In this document: piece after piece, positions 52,566 to 62,100 of the stretch
Layout of the letters: the number at the start of each line of letters is the position of its first letter
Numbering within the stretch: position 1 is the first letter of the stretch
Source: Streptomyces canus
Lineage (GTDB): Bacteria; Actinomycetota; Actinomycetes; Streptomycetales; Streptomycetaceae
Length of the DNA: 64,000 bases
Assembly (NCBI RefSeq): GCF_030815415.1
Contig: NZ_JAUSWW010000001.1
Location: 3,658,001-3,722,000, forward strand
Reading direction: 5' to 3'
Notes under the pieces: model-generated
Told to the model about the DNA's origin: nothing
What the model saw: the letters and a program-made list of their open reading frames with translations, nothing else
The model's database searches: none
Position numbers and translations under genes: made by a program

Positions 52566-52892
52566 CTACTGCATGACCGCGATGGCCAGCGCACGGCGGG
52601 CGCGCATCGAGGCGCGCTCGGCCCGGCGCTGCATGCGGCGCGCGGCCGCCAGGCTCACGGCCCGGCGTTCCTGCTCCGCCTGGTGCAGTCGCTCGTGCAT
52701 ATGCGCACGAGCGAGGGCTTCTGGTTGAAGTTGCATCTCTCGGGTCCTGTTCTGGCGCAAGTCGCTCGCGCCGACGGTGGTGAAGTCTGGAATCGCGGAG
52801 CCTGCGGGCTCGGTGGTGGACGGCTTCATCGGGGCCTGCTTCTTGGGGTCGAGCGTGAGGGGGCGGTCGATCGTTCCTGCGATGGTGTTCAT
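52566..52892 (-). CDS. Basic helical protein coupled to wblC
   Basis: 108 aa. The first half is Pro/Thr-rich, and the second half (HERLHQAEQERRAVSLAAAR and on) is a strongly basic helix ending RRALAIAVMQ. No known domain is seen. Its ATG overlaps the wblC stop (ATGA), so it is made from the same message and presumably induced by the same ribosome-targeting antibiotics. A role in the WblC response is inferred from position only. Confidence 0.75.
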   Translation of the reverse strand: MNTIAGTIDRPLTLDPKKQAPMKPSTTEPAGSAIPDFTTVGASDLRQNRTREMQLQPEALARAHMHERLHQAEQERRAVSLAAARRMQRRAERASMRARRALAIAVMQ

Positions 52893-53257
52893 GCCGTGAC
52901 CGGGTTCTTGCGCGGGCGGCCACGCGGCCGCTTCCGGGCGACGACGACACCCTGGACGAACAGCTCGCCACCCCAGACACCCCAGGGCTCACGCCGCTCC
53001 TTGGCGCCGGCGAGGCAGGCCTCCATCAGCGGGCAGGTGCGGCAGAGGGACTTGGCGTACTCGACGTCGGCCGGCGACTCGGCGAAGAAGACCTCCGGGT
53101 CGTACGAACGGCAGGGGACGGGTACACCGAGGCTCTCGATGGCGTCGTCGAGCGCGGTGAGCGCGGTGAGCGGGATCAAGGTGGAGTCCTCCGTGAGGCC
53201 GGGCGGGGGGATCGTTTCGGAAGGCGGTACGGACGGGGCGTGCGCTTCGAGTTGCAC
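52889..53257 (-). CDS. wblC: WblC (WhiB7), iron-sulfur antibiotic-resistance regulator
   Basis: 122 aa from GTG 53255-53257 after GAGGA at nine bases; the frame is open upstream but crosses the terminator. Iron-sulfur cysteines C49, C72, C75, C81; the sigma-contact turn GVWGG at 93-97; and an AT-hook RGRPRKNP at 112-119. The AT-hook distinguishes WhiB7/WblC from other Wbl proteins. Known: it binds the primary sigma factor and activates intrinsic resistance genes and itself. The roughly 600-base leader carries an upstream ORF and terminator. Confidence 0.96.
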   Translation of the reverse strand: MQLEAHAPSVPPSETIPPPGLTEDSTLIPLTALTALDDAIESLGVPVPCRSYDPEVFFAESPADVEYAKSLCRTCPLMEACLAGAKERREPWGVWGGELFVQGVVVARKRPRGRPRKNPVTA

Positions 53258-53369
53258 GGTTCGTTTTCCTCGTCTGGTCGGCCCGGCCCTGTTGGGCCGG
53301 TGGTCGGCTTGGTACCGGGTTCTTTTCTTGTCCCGAGGCCCCTTCGCTCCGTCATCCCCGTTCGAGGAC

Positions 53370-53411
53370 AAACAGAAGGGCCGCGGATCCCGGATGGGGT
53401 TCCGCGGCCCT
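53370..53411 (-). terminator. Attenuator terminator in the wblC leader
   Basis: AGGGCCGCGGA (complement of 53401-53411) pairs with TCCGCGGCCCT (complement of 53377-53387), an 11-bp perfect stem on the minus strand, followed by TCTGTTTGTCC. It is 22 bases beyond the upstream-ORF stop and 110 bases before the wblC start. A second hairpin, GCCTGATGTGATCAGGC (53422-53438), overlaps the upstream-ORF stop and could compete with it. Confidence 0.8.
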
Positions 53412-53432
53412 GAAGGCGCCGGCCTGATCACA

Positions 53433-53750
53433 TCAGGCTGGATCACTCCAGGGTTCTGGCCCACGGAAGGCCCACATCAGGTGGTGCTGCGTCGCCTGCT
53501 TCCGGCTTCCGGCACCGGCTGCCGTAAAGGCATAGGCATGCGCCTGTCCCTCTACTGCTTCCAGTGCCTTAGTCGGTCGCTCATTGCGCTCACGAACGGG
53601 AAGACCGGCGCGAGACACGGAGGCTGCCGGGCCGGCGACACGAATGCCGGACAGACCGGTGCCCTGGTTCGAGACAGCGAGCATGCACAGGGAGGCGACG
53701 ACCGAGCGATCGGTCATTTTCGCGGTGAAGCTGGCGTTGATGCTGGTCAC
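53433..53750 (-). CDS. 105-codon upstream ORF (leader peptide) of wblC
   Basis: GTG 53748-53750 follows GAGGAGG (53757-53763) at eight bases. The translation starts MTSINASFTAKMTDRSVVAS. The first 45 codons have strong third-position GC, as expected for translated Streptomyces DNA; the second half is less biased. The stop at 53433 lies inside a small hairpin and just ahead of the terminator, so ribosome stalling here could alter RNA folding. Known in general: whiB7/wblC leaders carry upstream ORFs and attenuators. The exact peptide in other species is not recalled. Confidence 0.7.
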   Translation of the reverse strand: MTSINASFTAKMTDRSVVASLCMLAVSNQGTGLSGIRVAGPAASVSRAGLPVRERNERPTKALEAVEGQAHAYAFTAAGAGSRKQATQHHLMWAFRGPEPWSDPA

Positions 53751-53861
53751 TGGGCTCGCCTCCTCTCGGCGTCTCGGGGGACTGGGATGAACCAGTCCTG
53801 CGGGTATGTAAGTAGAGCACGGAATCAGGGCCTCCGAGAAGGCCTCCGTTCCCGTGGAAAG

Positions 53862-53901
53862 AACCTATGGGGATTGCTGGGGCATGCGCAAACTATTTTT
53901 T
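53862..53901 (-). promoter_or_regulatory. wblC promoter with AT-rich WhiB7-type element
   Basis: On the minus strand: AAAAAATA, two bases, TTGCGC (-35), exactly 18 bases, TAGGTT (-10, complement of 53862-53867). Known: WhiB7 activates promoters having an AT-rich block just upstream of the -35, contacted by its AT-hook. The promoter begins only 14 bases past the uvrD2 stop codon. Confidence 0.8.
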
Positions 53902-53914
53902 CGACGAGTTCGGA

Positions 53915-56113
53915 TCAGTTCCCCGCTTCTTCCGCCCCGGGCTCCTGGCCTGCGCAGATCGCCAGCACATCGGCTCCGAAACGGTTGAACTTGCGGACGC
54001 CGACCCCCGGGATCCGCGCGAGCTCGCCCTCGTCGTCGGGGACGGCCTCGGCGATCGCCATCAGTGTCTTGTCGGTGAAGACGCAGAACGCGGGCTGTCC
54101 GCTGCGCCGCGCCTGCTCCGCCCGCCACTCGCGCAACCGCTCGTAGAGGCCCTCGTCCATGTCGGAGGGACAGTCCTCGCACCGCATCAGTTTCATCTCA
54201 CCGGCGTCGGTGAGAGTGCGGCCGCAGACCCGGCAGCGGGCCGGGGTGCGCTGGGTCCGCCGGGGCACGGCACCGGCCGGACCGCTCGTGAAGCCGCGCT
54301 CCACGCCGCCTGGGCCGCCGGTGGCGGCGCGCGCGGCGGCGCCGGTCGAACCGGGGCGCAGCCCGTCGAGGAAGCGGCTGGGGCGGCGACTGGGGCGTCC
54401 GCCGGGCGAGCGGGACAGTGCCCAGGAGACATGGAGGTGCTCCCGGGCGCGGGTGACGCCGACATAGAGGAGGCGGCGCTCCTCCTCGATCTGCTCGTCG
54501 GTCTTTGCGTAGGTGATCGGCATCATGCCCTCGGCGACCCCGACCAGGAAGACGACGTCCCACTCCAGGCCCTTGGCCGAGTGCAGGGAGGCGAGGGTGA
54601 CGCCCTGGACGGTCGGGGCGTGCTGGGCGCCCGCCCGCTCGTCCAGTTCGGCGACGAGGTCGGCGAGGCTGGCACCGGATCTTGCCGCGGCGAAGTCCTG
54701 CGCCAGGTTCACCAGGGCGGCCAGCGACTCCCAGCGCTCCCTGACCGCGCCGGATCCTGCCGGGGGTTGAGTGGTCCAGCCTTCTCCGGAGAGCACGGCC
54801 CGCACCTGGGAGGGCAGGTCGGGGGCGTCGTCCAGGAGGGCGTCGTTGCCGCCGAAGCGGGAGGCGGCGCGCAGCGCGATGCCGGCCTTGCGCACCTCAG
54901 GGCGGTCGAAGAACCGTTCGGCGCCGCGCAGCTGATACGGGACGCCCGCGTCGGCGAGGGCCTGTTCGTACGTCTCGGACTGGGCGTTCGTACGGAACAG
55001 GACGGCGATCTCGGCGGCCGGGACACCGGCGGCCATCAGTTCGCGGATGCGGCGGGCGGCGCCCTCGGCCTCGGCGGGCTCGTCGGTGTACTCGGTGTAG
55101 ACGGGCTCGGGGCCGGAGGCGCGCTGTGAGACCAGCTCCAGGCGGTGATCGGCGGCACGGCCGCTGGCCTGGGCGAGCAGGCCGTTGGCGAGATGGACGA
55201 CCTGGGGGGTGGAGCGGTAGTCGCGGACCAGCTTGACGACGGTGGCACCGGGGTGGCGGGTGCGGAAGTCGAGCAGGTGGTCGGGAGTTGCTCCCGTGAA
55301 CGAGTAGATCGTCTGGCTGGCGTCGCCGACCACGCAGAGGTCGTCCCGGTCGCCGAGCCACAGCTCCAGCAGGCGCTGCTGGAGGGGGCTGACGTCCTGG
55401 TACTCGTCGACGACGAAGTGCTGGTACTGGGCGCGGACCTGGTCGGCGATGTCGTGCCGGTCCTGGAGGACGGCCACCGTCAGCAGCAGGACGTCCTCGA
55501 AGTCGATGACGCCGCGCTCGCGCTTGAGGTCCTCGTAGGCGGCGTAGAGCTGGGCGACCTCGGCGGGGTTGCGGGGGACGTCCCGGCCCGCCTTCGCGGC
55601 CGCGAGGGCGTAGTCGCCGGGGACGGTCTGGGTGACCTTGGACCACTCGATCTCGGCGGTGACGTCCCGCAGCTCACCTCGGTCGAGGCGGATACGGCAG
55701 GCGGCGGCCGCGTCGACGACGAGCTGGATCTTGCGGTCGACGAGCCGGGGCATGGAACCGCCGACCGCTTTCGGCCAGAAGTACTGGAGCTGGCGCAGGG
55801 CGGCCGAGTGGAAGGTGCGGGCCTGGACCCCGGCGGCACCGAGCTGGCGGAGCCGGCCGCGCATCTCACCGGCGGCGCGGTTGGTGAAGGTGACGGCCAG
55901 CACGCTGGAGGGCTGCAGGATGCCGGCGCGCACTCCGTAGGCGATGCGGTGGGTGATCGCCCGTGTCTTGCCCGTACCGGCGCCGGCCAGCACGCACACC
56001 GGCCCGTGCAGCGCCAGGGCCACTTCGCGCTGCTCGGGATCGAGCCCTTCGAGCACCGCGTCGGCCGTGTCCGGGACCTGCGGGAAAAGGGTGGAGTGCG
56101 TTGCTGCTGTCAC
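53915..56113 (-). CDS. uvrD2: UvrD2-type superfamily 1A DNA helicase with HRDC domain
   Basis: 732 aa from GTG 56111-56113 (VTAATHSTLFPQVP). Helicase motifs: I VLAGAGTGKTRAITHR, Ia FTNRAAGEMRGRL, II VVDEYQDVSP, III GDASQTIYSFTGA, IV DYRSTPQVV, V SLHSAKGLEWDVVFL, VI RLLYVGVTRAREHL. After a Gly/Pro/Arg linker come CRVCGRTLTD and RCEDC (four-Cys zinc motif), then an HRDC domain ending near FGADVLAICAG. The Cys motif plus HRDC is the UvrD2 arrangement of actinobacteria. It acts in DNA repair. Confidence 0.95.
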   Translation of the reverse strand: MTAATHSTLFPQVPDTADAVLEGLDPEQREVALALHGPVCVLAGAGTGKTRAITHRIAYGVRAGILQPSSVLAVTFTNRAAGEMRGRLRQLGAAGVQARTFHSAALRQLQYFWPKAVGGSMPRLVDRKIQLVVDAAAACRIRLDRGELRDVTAEIEWSKVTQTVPGDYALAAAKAGRDVPRNPAEVAQLYAAYEDLKRERGVIDFEDVLLLTVAVLQDRHDIADQVRAQYQHFVVDEYQDVSPLQQRLLELWLGDRDDLCVVGDASQTIYSFTGATPDHLLDFRTRHPGATVVKLVRDYRSTPQVVHLANGLLAQASGRAADHRLELVSQRASGPEPVYTEYTDEPAEAEGAARRIRELMAAGVPAAEIAVLFRTNAQSETYEQALADAGVPYQLRGAERFFDRPEVRKAGIALRAASRFGGNDALLDDAPDLPSQVRAVLSGEGWTTQPPAGSGAVRERWESLAALVNLAQDFAAARSGASLADLVAELDERAGAQHAPTVQGVTLASLHSAKGLEWDVVFLVGVAEGMMPITYAKTDEQIEEERRLLYVGVTRAREHLHVSWALSRSPGGRPSRRPSRFLDGLRPGSTGAAARAATGGPGGVERGFTSGPAGAVPRRTQRTPARCRVCGRTLTDAGEMKLMRCEDCPSDMDEGLYERLREWRAEQARRSGQPAFCVFTDKTLMAIAEAVPDDEGELARIPGVGVRKFNRFGADVLAICAGQEPGAEEAGN

Positions 56114-56219
56114 ATCGCCATGCTGCCAGGTCGGCGGGGACGGCTGTGCCGGTTGTCCACAGGCAGGGGCTCGCAGTCGTACTAATGCGGCAGGCGTCAC
56201 CCGGCCGGGCAGCGCGGTC

Positions 56220-56246
56220 GGGAATGGCGCTCCGGTCGCTTACGTT
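56220..56246 (+). promoter_or_regulatory. SigR-dependent promoter of the mycoredoxin gene
   Basis: GGGAAT (56220-56225), exactly 18 bases, GTT (56244-56246), the same arrangement as at sigR. It lies 51 bases upstream of the mycoredoxin start. Confidence 0.88.
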
Positions 56247-56296
56247 CACCTGTGTGGACCACCTCGTCCCCGAGCCACCAGAGGAGCGCGCGAGAC

Positions 56297-56539
56297 ATGC
56301 AGGGCACTGTGACGATGTACAGCACCACGTGGTGCGGCTACTGCCAGCGGCTGAAGAAGCAGATGGACCGCGAGGGCATCGCGTACACCGAGATCAACAT
56401 CGAGCAGGACCCGGCGTCCGCGGCGTTCGTCGAGAAGGCGAATGGCGGAAACCAGACGGTCCCGACCGTGCTGTTCGCCGACGGTTCGACGCTGACGAAC
56501 CCGTCGCTGGCCCAGGTGAAGCAGAAGATCGCCGCGTAA
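56297..56539 (+). CDS. Mycoredoxin / glutaredoxin-like protein
   Basis: 80 aa from ATG 56297, after GAGGAG. The active site is TTWCGYCQRLKK with C13 and C16, followed by the conserved cis-Pro TVPTVLFADG near residue 55. The size and CGYC motif fit mycoredoxin-1 (Mrx1), which reduces mixed disulfides with mycothiol. A consensus SigR promoter lies 51 bases upstream, consistent with disulfide-stress induction. A strong bidirectional terminator separates it from the convergent nudC. Confidence 0.93.
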   Translation: MQGTVTMYSTTWCGYCQRLKKQMDREGIAYTEINIEQDPASAAFVEKANGGNQTVPTVLFADGSTLTNPSLAQVKQKIAA

Positions 56540-56557
56540 GCGACGCATGTTCACGCG

Positions 56558-56591
56558 AGTGGGGCGGCTCCCGATCGGGAGCCGCCCCACT
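56558..56591. terminator. Bidirectional 17-bp palindromic terminator
   Basis: AGTGGGGCGGCTCCCGA (56558-56574) and its exact complement at 56575-56591 form a perfect palindrome between the convergent mycoredoxin and nudC genes. Confidence 0.9.
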
Positions 56592-56597
56592 GCGTTG

Positions 56598-57539
56598 TCA
56601 GACGCCGCGCGTCGGCAGCGGCTTTCCGTACCAGAGCTCGATCAGGCGGGCCGCGATCGAGATGCCGTAGGGCGGCAGGACCTCGCCGGAGTCGAAGGCG
56701 GCGCCCAGTTCGTCGCGGGAGAACCAGCGGGCCTCGCCGATCTCGTCACCGTCGACGTTGATCTCGGTGGAGGTGGCGCGGGCCAGGAAGCCGAGCATGA
56801 GGCTGGACGGGAACGGCCAGGGCTGGCTGGCGATGTATTCGACCTGGCCGACAGTGATGCCGGCCTCCTCGAAGACCTCGCGGCGCACGGCCTGCTCGAT
56901 GGACTCGCCCGGCTCGACGAAGCCGGCCAGCGTCGAGAAGCGGCCCTCGGGCCAGTGGACCTGGCGGCCCAGCAGGATGCGGTCGTCCTCGTCGGTGACG
57001 GCCATGATCACGGCGGGGTCGGTGCGCGGGTAGTGCTCGGCGCCACAGGCCTGGCAGCGGCGGATGTGGCCGGCCGCCGCGATGACCGTGCGCTCGCCGC
57101 AGCGGGAGCAGAAGCGGTGGGTGCGCTGCCAGTTCTCCAGACCGACCGCGTGCACCATCAGGCCCGCCTCGCGCGGTGACAGCAGCAGGCCCGCCTCGCG
57201 CAGACCCGCCGGGCGCGCGGACTGGTCGATGCGGCCGGGCAGGGCGTCCTTCTGGAGGGCGAAGTAGCTGACGCCCTCCTCGTCGATGCCGAGGAAGTAG
57301 CGGTGTGCCTCGGTGAGCGGCGCCTCGAAGGCGGGCGTCATGAGGAGTTCGGTACGGCCGTCGGCCGTCTCGTCGACGAGGATCTGGCCGCCGGACACCA
57401 CGAAGCAGCGGGTCGTGGGGTGGCTCCACGCCGCGGCGAGCCAGGCCTCGTCGAGCCGGTGGTGGGCGGCCCGGTCGATGCCGCTGGGGGCGGTGAGCGA
57501 GATGGGTCGATCGGCGGTGTGGTCGGTCCAGGTGGTCAC
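56598..57539 (-). CDS. nudC: NudC, NAD(H) pyrophosphatase and RNA-deNADding NUDIX enzyme
   Basis: 313 aa from GTG 57537-57539 (VTTWTDHTADRPISL), the frame being open further upstream. A zinc ribbon FCSRCGERT...CQACG (about 160-185) precedes the NUDIX box GFVEPGESIEQAVRREVFEE then AGI, and the diagnostic SQPWPFPSSLM motif after it. This set identifies the NADH pyrophosphatase subfamily, which also removes NAD caps from RNA 5' ends. The order UvrD2-Mrx-NudC-M20 is as recalled in other Streptomyces. Confidence 0.94.
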   Translation of the reverse strand: MTTWTDHTADRPISLTAPSGIDRAAHHRLDEAWLAAAWSHPTTRCFVVSGGQILVDETADGRTELLMTPAFEAPLTEAHRYFLGIDEEGVSYFALQKDALPGRIDQSARPAGLREAGLLLSPREAGLMVHAVGLENWQRTHRFCSRCGERTVIAAAGHIRRCQACGAEHYPRTDPAVIMAVTDEDDRILLGRQVHWPEGRFSTLAGFVEPGESIEQAVRREVFEEAGITVGQVEYIASQPWPFPSSLMLGFLARATSTEINVDGDEIGEARWFSRDELGAAFDSGEVLPPYGISIAARLIELWYGKPLPTRGV

Positions 57540-57692
57540 GGGTACTTCCAACTCCCCCGGTGGAACGGATTGTTTCGGCGGGCGGTGCGGCGGGACGTAC
57601 GGCGGGAGGCGACCGCGTCCGGTGTTCGGCGGTACGGGACAGCTCTTCCAGTCTGCCCCGTGCTCCATGCCGGTCCGGGCGCCTCGGGGTGA

Positions 57693-59105
57693 TCAGGGCG
57701 CATGCCGCCAGTGCTCGGCGAGGTCTCCCCACAGGTACGCGGTGGTCTCGACGCCTTTGAGGAGCAGGTCGAGTTCGACCTTCTCGTTCGGCGCGTGCCA
57801 GCCGTCGGAGGGGACGGAGATACCGAGGAAGAGCACGGGGGCGCCGAGGACTTCCTGGAGGTCGGCGGCCGGCCCGGAGCCGCCCTCGCGGGTGAAGCGG
57901 ACGGGCTTGTCGAAGGCGCGGCCCATGGCGCGGACGACGGACTGCAGGGCCGGGTGGTCCAGCGGGGTCAGACACGGGCGGGTGGCCGCGCCGAACGTGA
58001 TCTCGCAGCGGATCCCGGCGGGCACCTGCTCGGCCGCCCACGCGCGGACGGCCTTCTCGATGTGATCGGGGTCCTGTCCGGCGACGAGGCGGAAGGACAG
58101 CTTCACCATCGCGGAGGACGGGATGATCGTCTTGCTGCCGGGGCCCTGGTAGCCGCCGCCGATGCCGTTGACCTCGGCGGTGGGGCGGGCCCAGACGCGC
58201 TCCAGGGTGGTGTGGCCGGCTTCGCCCCGCGTGGCGTACGACTTGGCCGTGCGCAGCCATTGCCGCTCGTCGAAGGGCAGCTCGGCGAAGAGTTCGCGCT
58301 CGCGGTCGGTCAGTTCGACGATGCCGTCGTAGAAGCCGGGGACGGCCACGCGTGCGTCGTCGTCGTGCAGGGCGGCGACCAGGCGGGCGGCGGCGGTCGC
58401 CGGGTTGGGCACGGCGCCGCCGAAGGAGCCGGAGTGGATGTCCTGGGCGGGACCGTGGAGCCGGATCTCGCACTCGGCGAGACCGCGCATGCCGGTGCAG
58501 ACGGTCGGGGTGTCCTCGGCCCACATGCCGGTGTCGGAGACGATCACGGCGTCGGCGGCGAGTCGCTCCGCGCGCTCCTCGACGAGGGCTCGGAAGTGCG
58601 GCGAGCCGGACTCCTCCTCGCCCTCGATCAGCAGCTTGAGGTGCACGGCGGGCGTGCTGCGGCCGGTCGCGGCGAGGTGGGCGCGGACGCCGAGTGTGTG
58701 GAAGAACACCTGGCCCTTGTCGTCGGCCGCCCCGCGCGCGTAGAGCCGATTGTCGCGGACCACGGGTTCGAAGGGGTCGCTGTCCCAGCCGTCCTCCAGG
58801 GCAGCGGGCTGCACGTCGTGGTGGCCGTAGACGAGGACCGTGGGCGCGCCGGGGACGTCGGAGGGCCACTCCGCGAAGACGGCGGGGGCGCCGGGTGTCT
58901 CCCAGACCTCGGTGGTCGGGAAGCCGGTCTCCTGGAGTCGGGCGGCGAGCCAGTCGGCGCTGCGGCGTACGTCGGGCGCGTGGTCGGGCTGGGCCGACAC
59001 GGAGGGGATGCGCAGCCACTCGGCGAGGTCGCCGAGGAAAGCGGTGCGGTGCTGCTCGATGTACGTACGGACGGCGCTGACGGCACTGTCAACGGGGTGG
59101 CTCAT
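57693..59105 (-). CDS. M20-family dipeptidase
   Basis: 470 aa from ATG 59103-59105 (MSHPVDSAVSAVRTYIEQHR). Metal-site residues: VYGHHDVQPAA (His), ARGAADDKGQVFFH (bridging Asp), LIEGEEESGSPHF (catalytic Glu pair), VSDTGMW (Asp), and C-terminal DGWHAPNEKV (His). This is the carnosinase/PepV-like M20 branch, hydrolysing dipeptides with two zinc ions. No signal peptide, so cytoplasmic. Confidence 0.9.
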   Translation of the reverse strand: MSHPVDSAVSAVRTYIEQHRTAFLGDLAEWLRIPSVSAQPDHAPDVRRSADWLAARLQETGFPTTEVWETPGAPAVFAEWPSDVPGAPTVLVYGHHDVQPAALEDGWDSDPFEPVVRDNRLYARGAADDKGQVFFHTLGVRAHLAATGRSTPAVHLKLLIEGEEESGSPHFRALVEERAERLAADAVIVSDTGMWAEDTPTVCTGMRGLAECEIRLHGPAQDIHSGSFGGAVPNPATAAARLVAALHDDDARVAVPGFYDGIVELTDRERELFAELPFDERQWLRTAKSYATRGEAGHTTLERVWARPTAEVNGIGGGYQGPGSKTIIPSSAMVKLSFRLVAGQDPDHIEKAVRAWAAEQVPAGIRCEITFGAATRPCLTPLDHPALQSVVRAMGRAFDKPVRFTREGGSGPAADLQEVLGAPVLFLGISVPSDGWHAPNEKVELDLLLKGVETTAYLWGDLAEHWRHAP

Positions 59106-59115
59106 GGTCACGAGC

Positions 59116-62100
59116 CTATCGGCCCGCACCGACATCCTCGGTGGGCGGTTCCTCACACTCTGCCTGCGTGGAAGGGTCCTCCAGCAGCAGCCGCTCCAGC
59201 GCGCTCCGGTCCGCGAGGTCGTCCGGCCGGTCGATCTCACCGCTGCGGACGTACAGGAAAGCGGCCGTGACCGACTCCAGCGGCACCCCCTGCTGCTCGG
59301 CCCAGGCGAGGCGGTACAGCGCGAGCTGAAGCGGGTCGGCGGTGCGGTCCCGGTTGGTCTTCCAGTCGACGATCTCGTACGTCGCCGTCTCGCCGTCGCC
59401 TTCCTTGTAGACCGCGTCGATACGGCCCCGCACCACGCGGCCGGCGATGGCCAGCTGGAAGGGGGCCTCCACCCGGTAGGGCGTGCGGTGGGCGAACTCG
59501 GTGCGCTCGAAGGCGTCCTTGAGGCCTTCCAGGTCGCGTTCGTCGGCGATCTCGGCCTCGCTGCCGGGCAGCTCCTCCGGCTCCAGCATGGGCAGCGTCA
59601 GCGCTTCGAAGCGAGCCTCCACCCATGCGTGGAAACGGGTGCCTCGGCGTGCGGCGGGTTGTGGGGGGCGCGGCATGGGGCGCGCGAGTTCCTGCGCGAA
59701 ACCGTCCGGGTCGGCTGCCAGGCGCAGCAGCTGGGAAGCGGTGAGCGAGGCGGGCAGGGGTACGTCGGTGACGGCCTCCCGCGCGCGGAGGAGCTCCCCG
59801 GTAAGGGCATCAAGGTCGCGGTCCCAGGAGGCGAGGGTGCGGGCCTCCTCCGGGGTGAGGCGGGGGCGTGCCGGCTCGGTGCCCGGGTCGGGTTCCACCG
59901 GGTGGGCACGCGCGTGCGCGGTCGCGCCGGTGTCGGGTGCCGTCGCCTGGTGCGGGACTGTCGGGCGGTCCGTCGTCCAGGTGTCCCAGTCGGCCGAGTC
60001 GGCGGATTCGGCTGCGTCGTCGGGGAAGACCTCGTCCTCGTAGGGAGGCTCGTCGTCCTCCGGTGGCGGCCAGTCCGGGTCGCTGTACGTCTCCGGGTCG
60101 TGCTCGGCGGCCGGGTGGCCGTCCGTGTGGGTGGCGAGGCGCTCCAGGTGGGCCAGGACCGTCTCGGCTGCGGCGCGGCGGCGGGTCAGGGCCATGTCGT
60201 CGAGGGGCAGGGGCCAGACCTGGTCGACGGTGGCCGCGTGGAGGGCCGGATTCTGCTCGTCCTCGGCGGGCTCGTCCGCCCACGCCTCGATCTCGCCGTG
60301 GCCGGCCTCGCAGTGCGCGTACAGGGCCTGGAGGAAGTCGGACGGGCCGCGGGGCTTCTTCTGGGCGGGGCCCCACCAGTGGCCGGAGCCGAGGAGGAGG
60401 GAGCGGGGGCGGGTGAAGGTGACGTAGCCGAGGCGGAGTTCCTCGGTGTGCTGGTGCTCCTTCATGGCCTCCTGGAAGGCCTTCAGACCGCGGGAGTCCC
60501 ACGCCTCCACATCGGGCAGGGTGTCGGCGTCGCCGCGCAGGTCGTGCGGCAGCACCTTGCCCTGGGCGGTCCACTTCTCGCGGCCCTGGGTGCTGGGGAA
60601 GGTGCCGGTGACCAGGCCGGGCACGGCGACGACGTCCCACTCCAGGCCCTTGGACTTGTGCGCGGTGAGCACCTTGACCGTGTTCTCGCCGCCGGGCAGG
60701 GCGTTGTCGAGGCCCTTCTCGTACTGGGCGGCGGTGCGCAGGAAGCCGAGGAAGGCCAGCAGGGTCGCCTCGCCGTCCCCGGCGGCGAACGAGGCGGCGA
60801 TGTCCAGGAAGTTGGACAGGGTCTCGCGGCGGCGGGCGGCCAGGGCGTGCGGGGACGCCGACAGTTCCACCTCCAGGCCGGTGACGGCGAGGACACGGTG
60901 CAGGACGTCCATGAGCGGGTCGGCCAGGGAGCGGCGCAGGTCGCGCAGTTCGGTGGCCAGGCGGGCGAACCGCACGCGCGCGTCCGGCGAGAAGGGCAGC
61001 CCGTCGTCGTCCCCGCCGCCGTCGAACGGCGTCTCCAGGAACGTGTCCAGGGCGTCCGCGAGCGATATCACCTCGGACGGGTCGACCCCCTCGACGGCCT
61101 CGGCGAGCCGGCGGTCCGGGTCGTCGTCGCCGTCCACGCGTGCGTGGGTCACGAGGCGCCGGGCGCGGCGCCCCAGGAGGGCGAGGTCGCGCGGTCCGAT
61201 GCGCCAGCGAGGGCCGGTCAGCAGACGGACCAGGGAGGCGTTGGCTCCGGGGTCCTGGAGGACCTCGCAGACGGCGACCAGGTCGGCGACCTCGGGCAGG
61301 TGCAGCAGGCCGGAGAGGCCGACCACCTCGACCGGGACGTCCCGGGCGACCAACGCGGCCTGGATCTCGGCGAAGTCGGTCGCCGTGCGGCACAGGACGG
61401 CGATCTCGCCGGGCGCCTTGCCCGTGTTCACCAGATGCGCGATCGAGTCGGCGATCCAGTCGATCTCCTCGGCGTGGGTGCGCAGCAGGGCGCAGCGCAC
61501 CATGCCGTCGCGTTCGGCACCGGGGGCCGGGCGGAGGGCCTCCACGCCCGCGTGCATGGCGCGCAGGGGCTCGGCGAGGCCGTTGGCGAGGTCGAGGAGG
61601 CGGCCGCCGCTGCGGCGGTTCTCGCTGAGCGACTGACGGGTGGCCAGGTGGCCGTCGGCGTGGGCGAAGTGCTCGGGAAAGTCGTCGAGGTTGGCGACGG
61701 AGGCGCCGCGCCAGCCGTAGATCGCCTGGCAGGGGTCGCCGACCGCGGTCACCGGGTGGCCGGTGTCGGCGCCGAAGAGACCCGCCAGGAGGACGCGCTG
61801 GGCGACGGAGGTGTCCTGGTACTCGTCGAGCAGCACCACCCGGAACTCGTCGCGCAGGATGCGCCCCACCTCGGCGATCTGGGCGAGCTCGGCGGACAGG
61901 GCGATCTGGTCGCCGAAGTCGAGCAGGTCGCGCTCGCGCTTGGCCGCGCGGTAGCGGACCACCAGCTCGGCCAGTTCGCGGCGCGCGGCGGCCGCCTCGG
62001 GGACCTTGCGCAGGTCGGCGTTGGTGAGTTTGGCGCGCTCGAGGGAGAGCAGCAGCTCGGCGTCGTACGCGCGCAGCGCTTCCGGCCGTACGAGGTGTTC

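Noticed and set aside
53590..53820. Alternative upstream ORF in the wblC leader beginning GTG at 53820, with a rare TTA codon
   Set aside because: It has GGAGG upstream, but after the first codons the translation is Arg/Ser-rich and typical of a wrong frame; the 53750 ORF has better spacing and codon bias. Kept only as an alternative.
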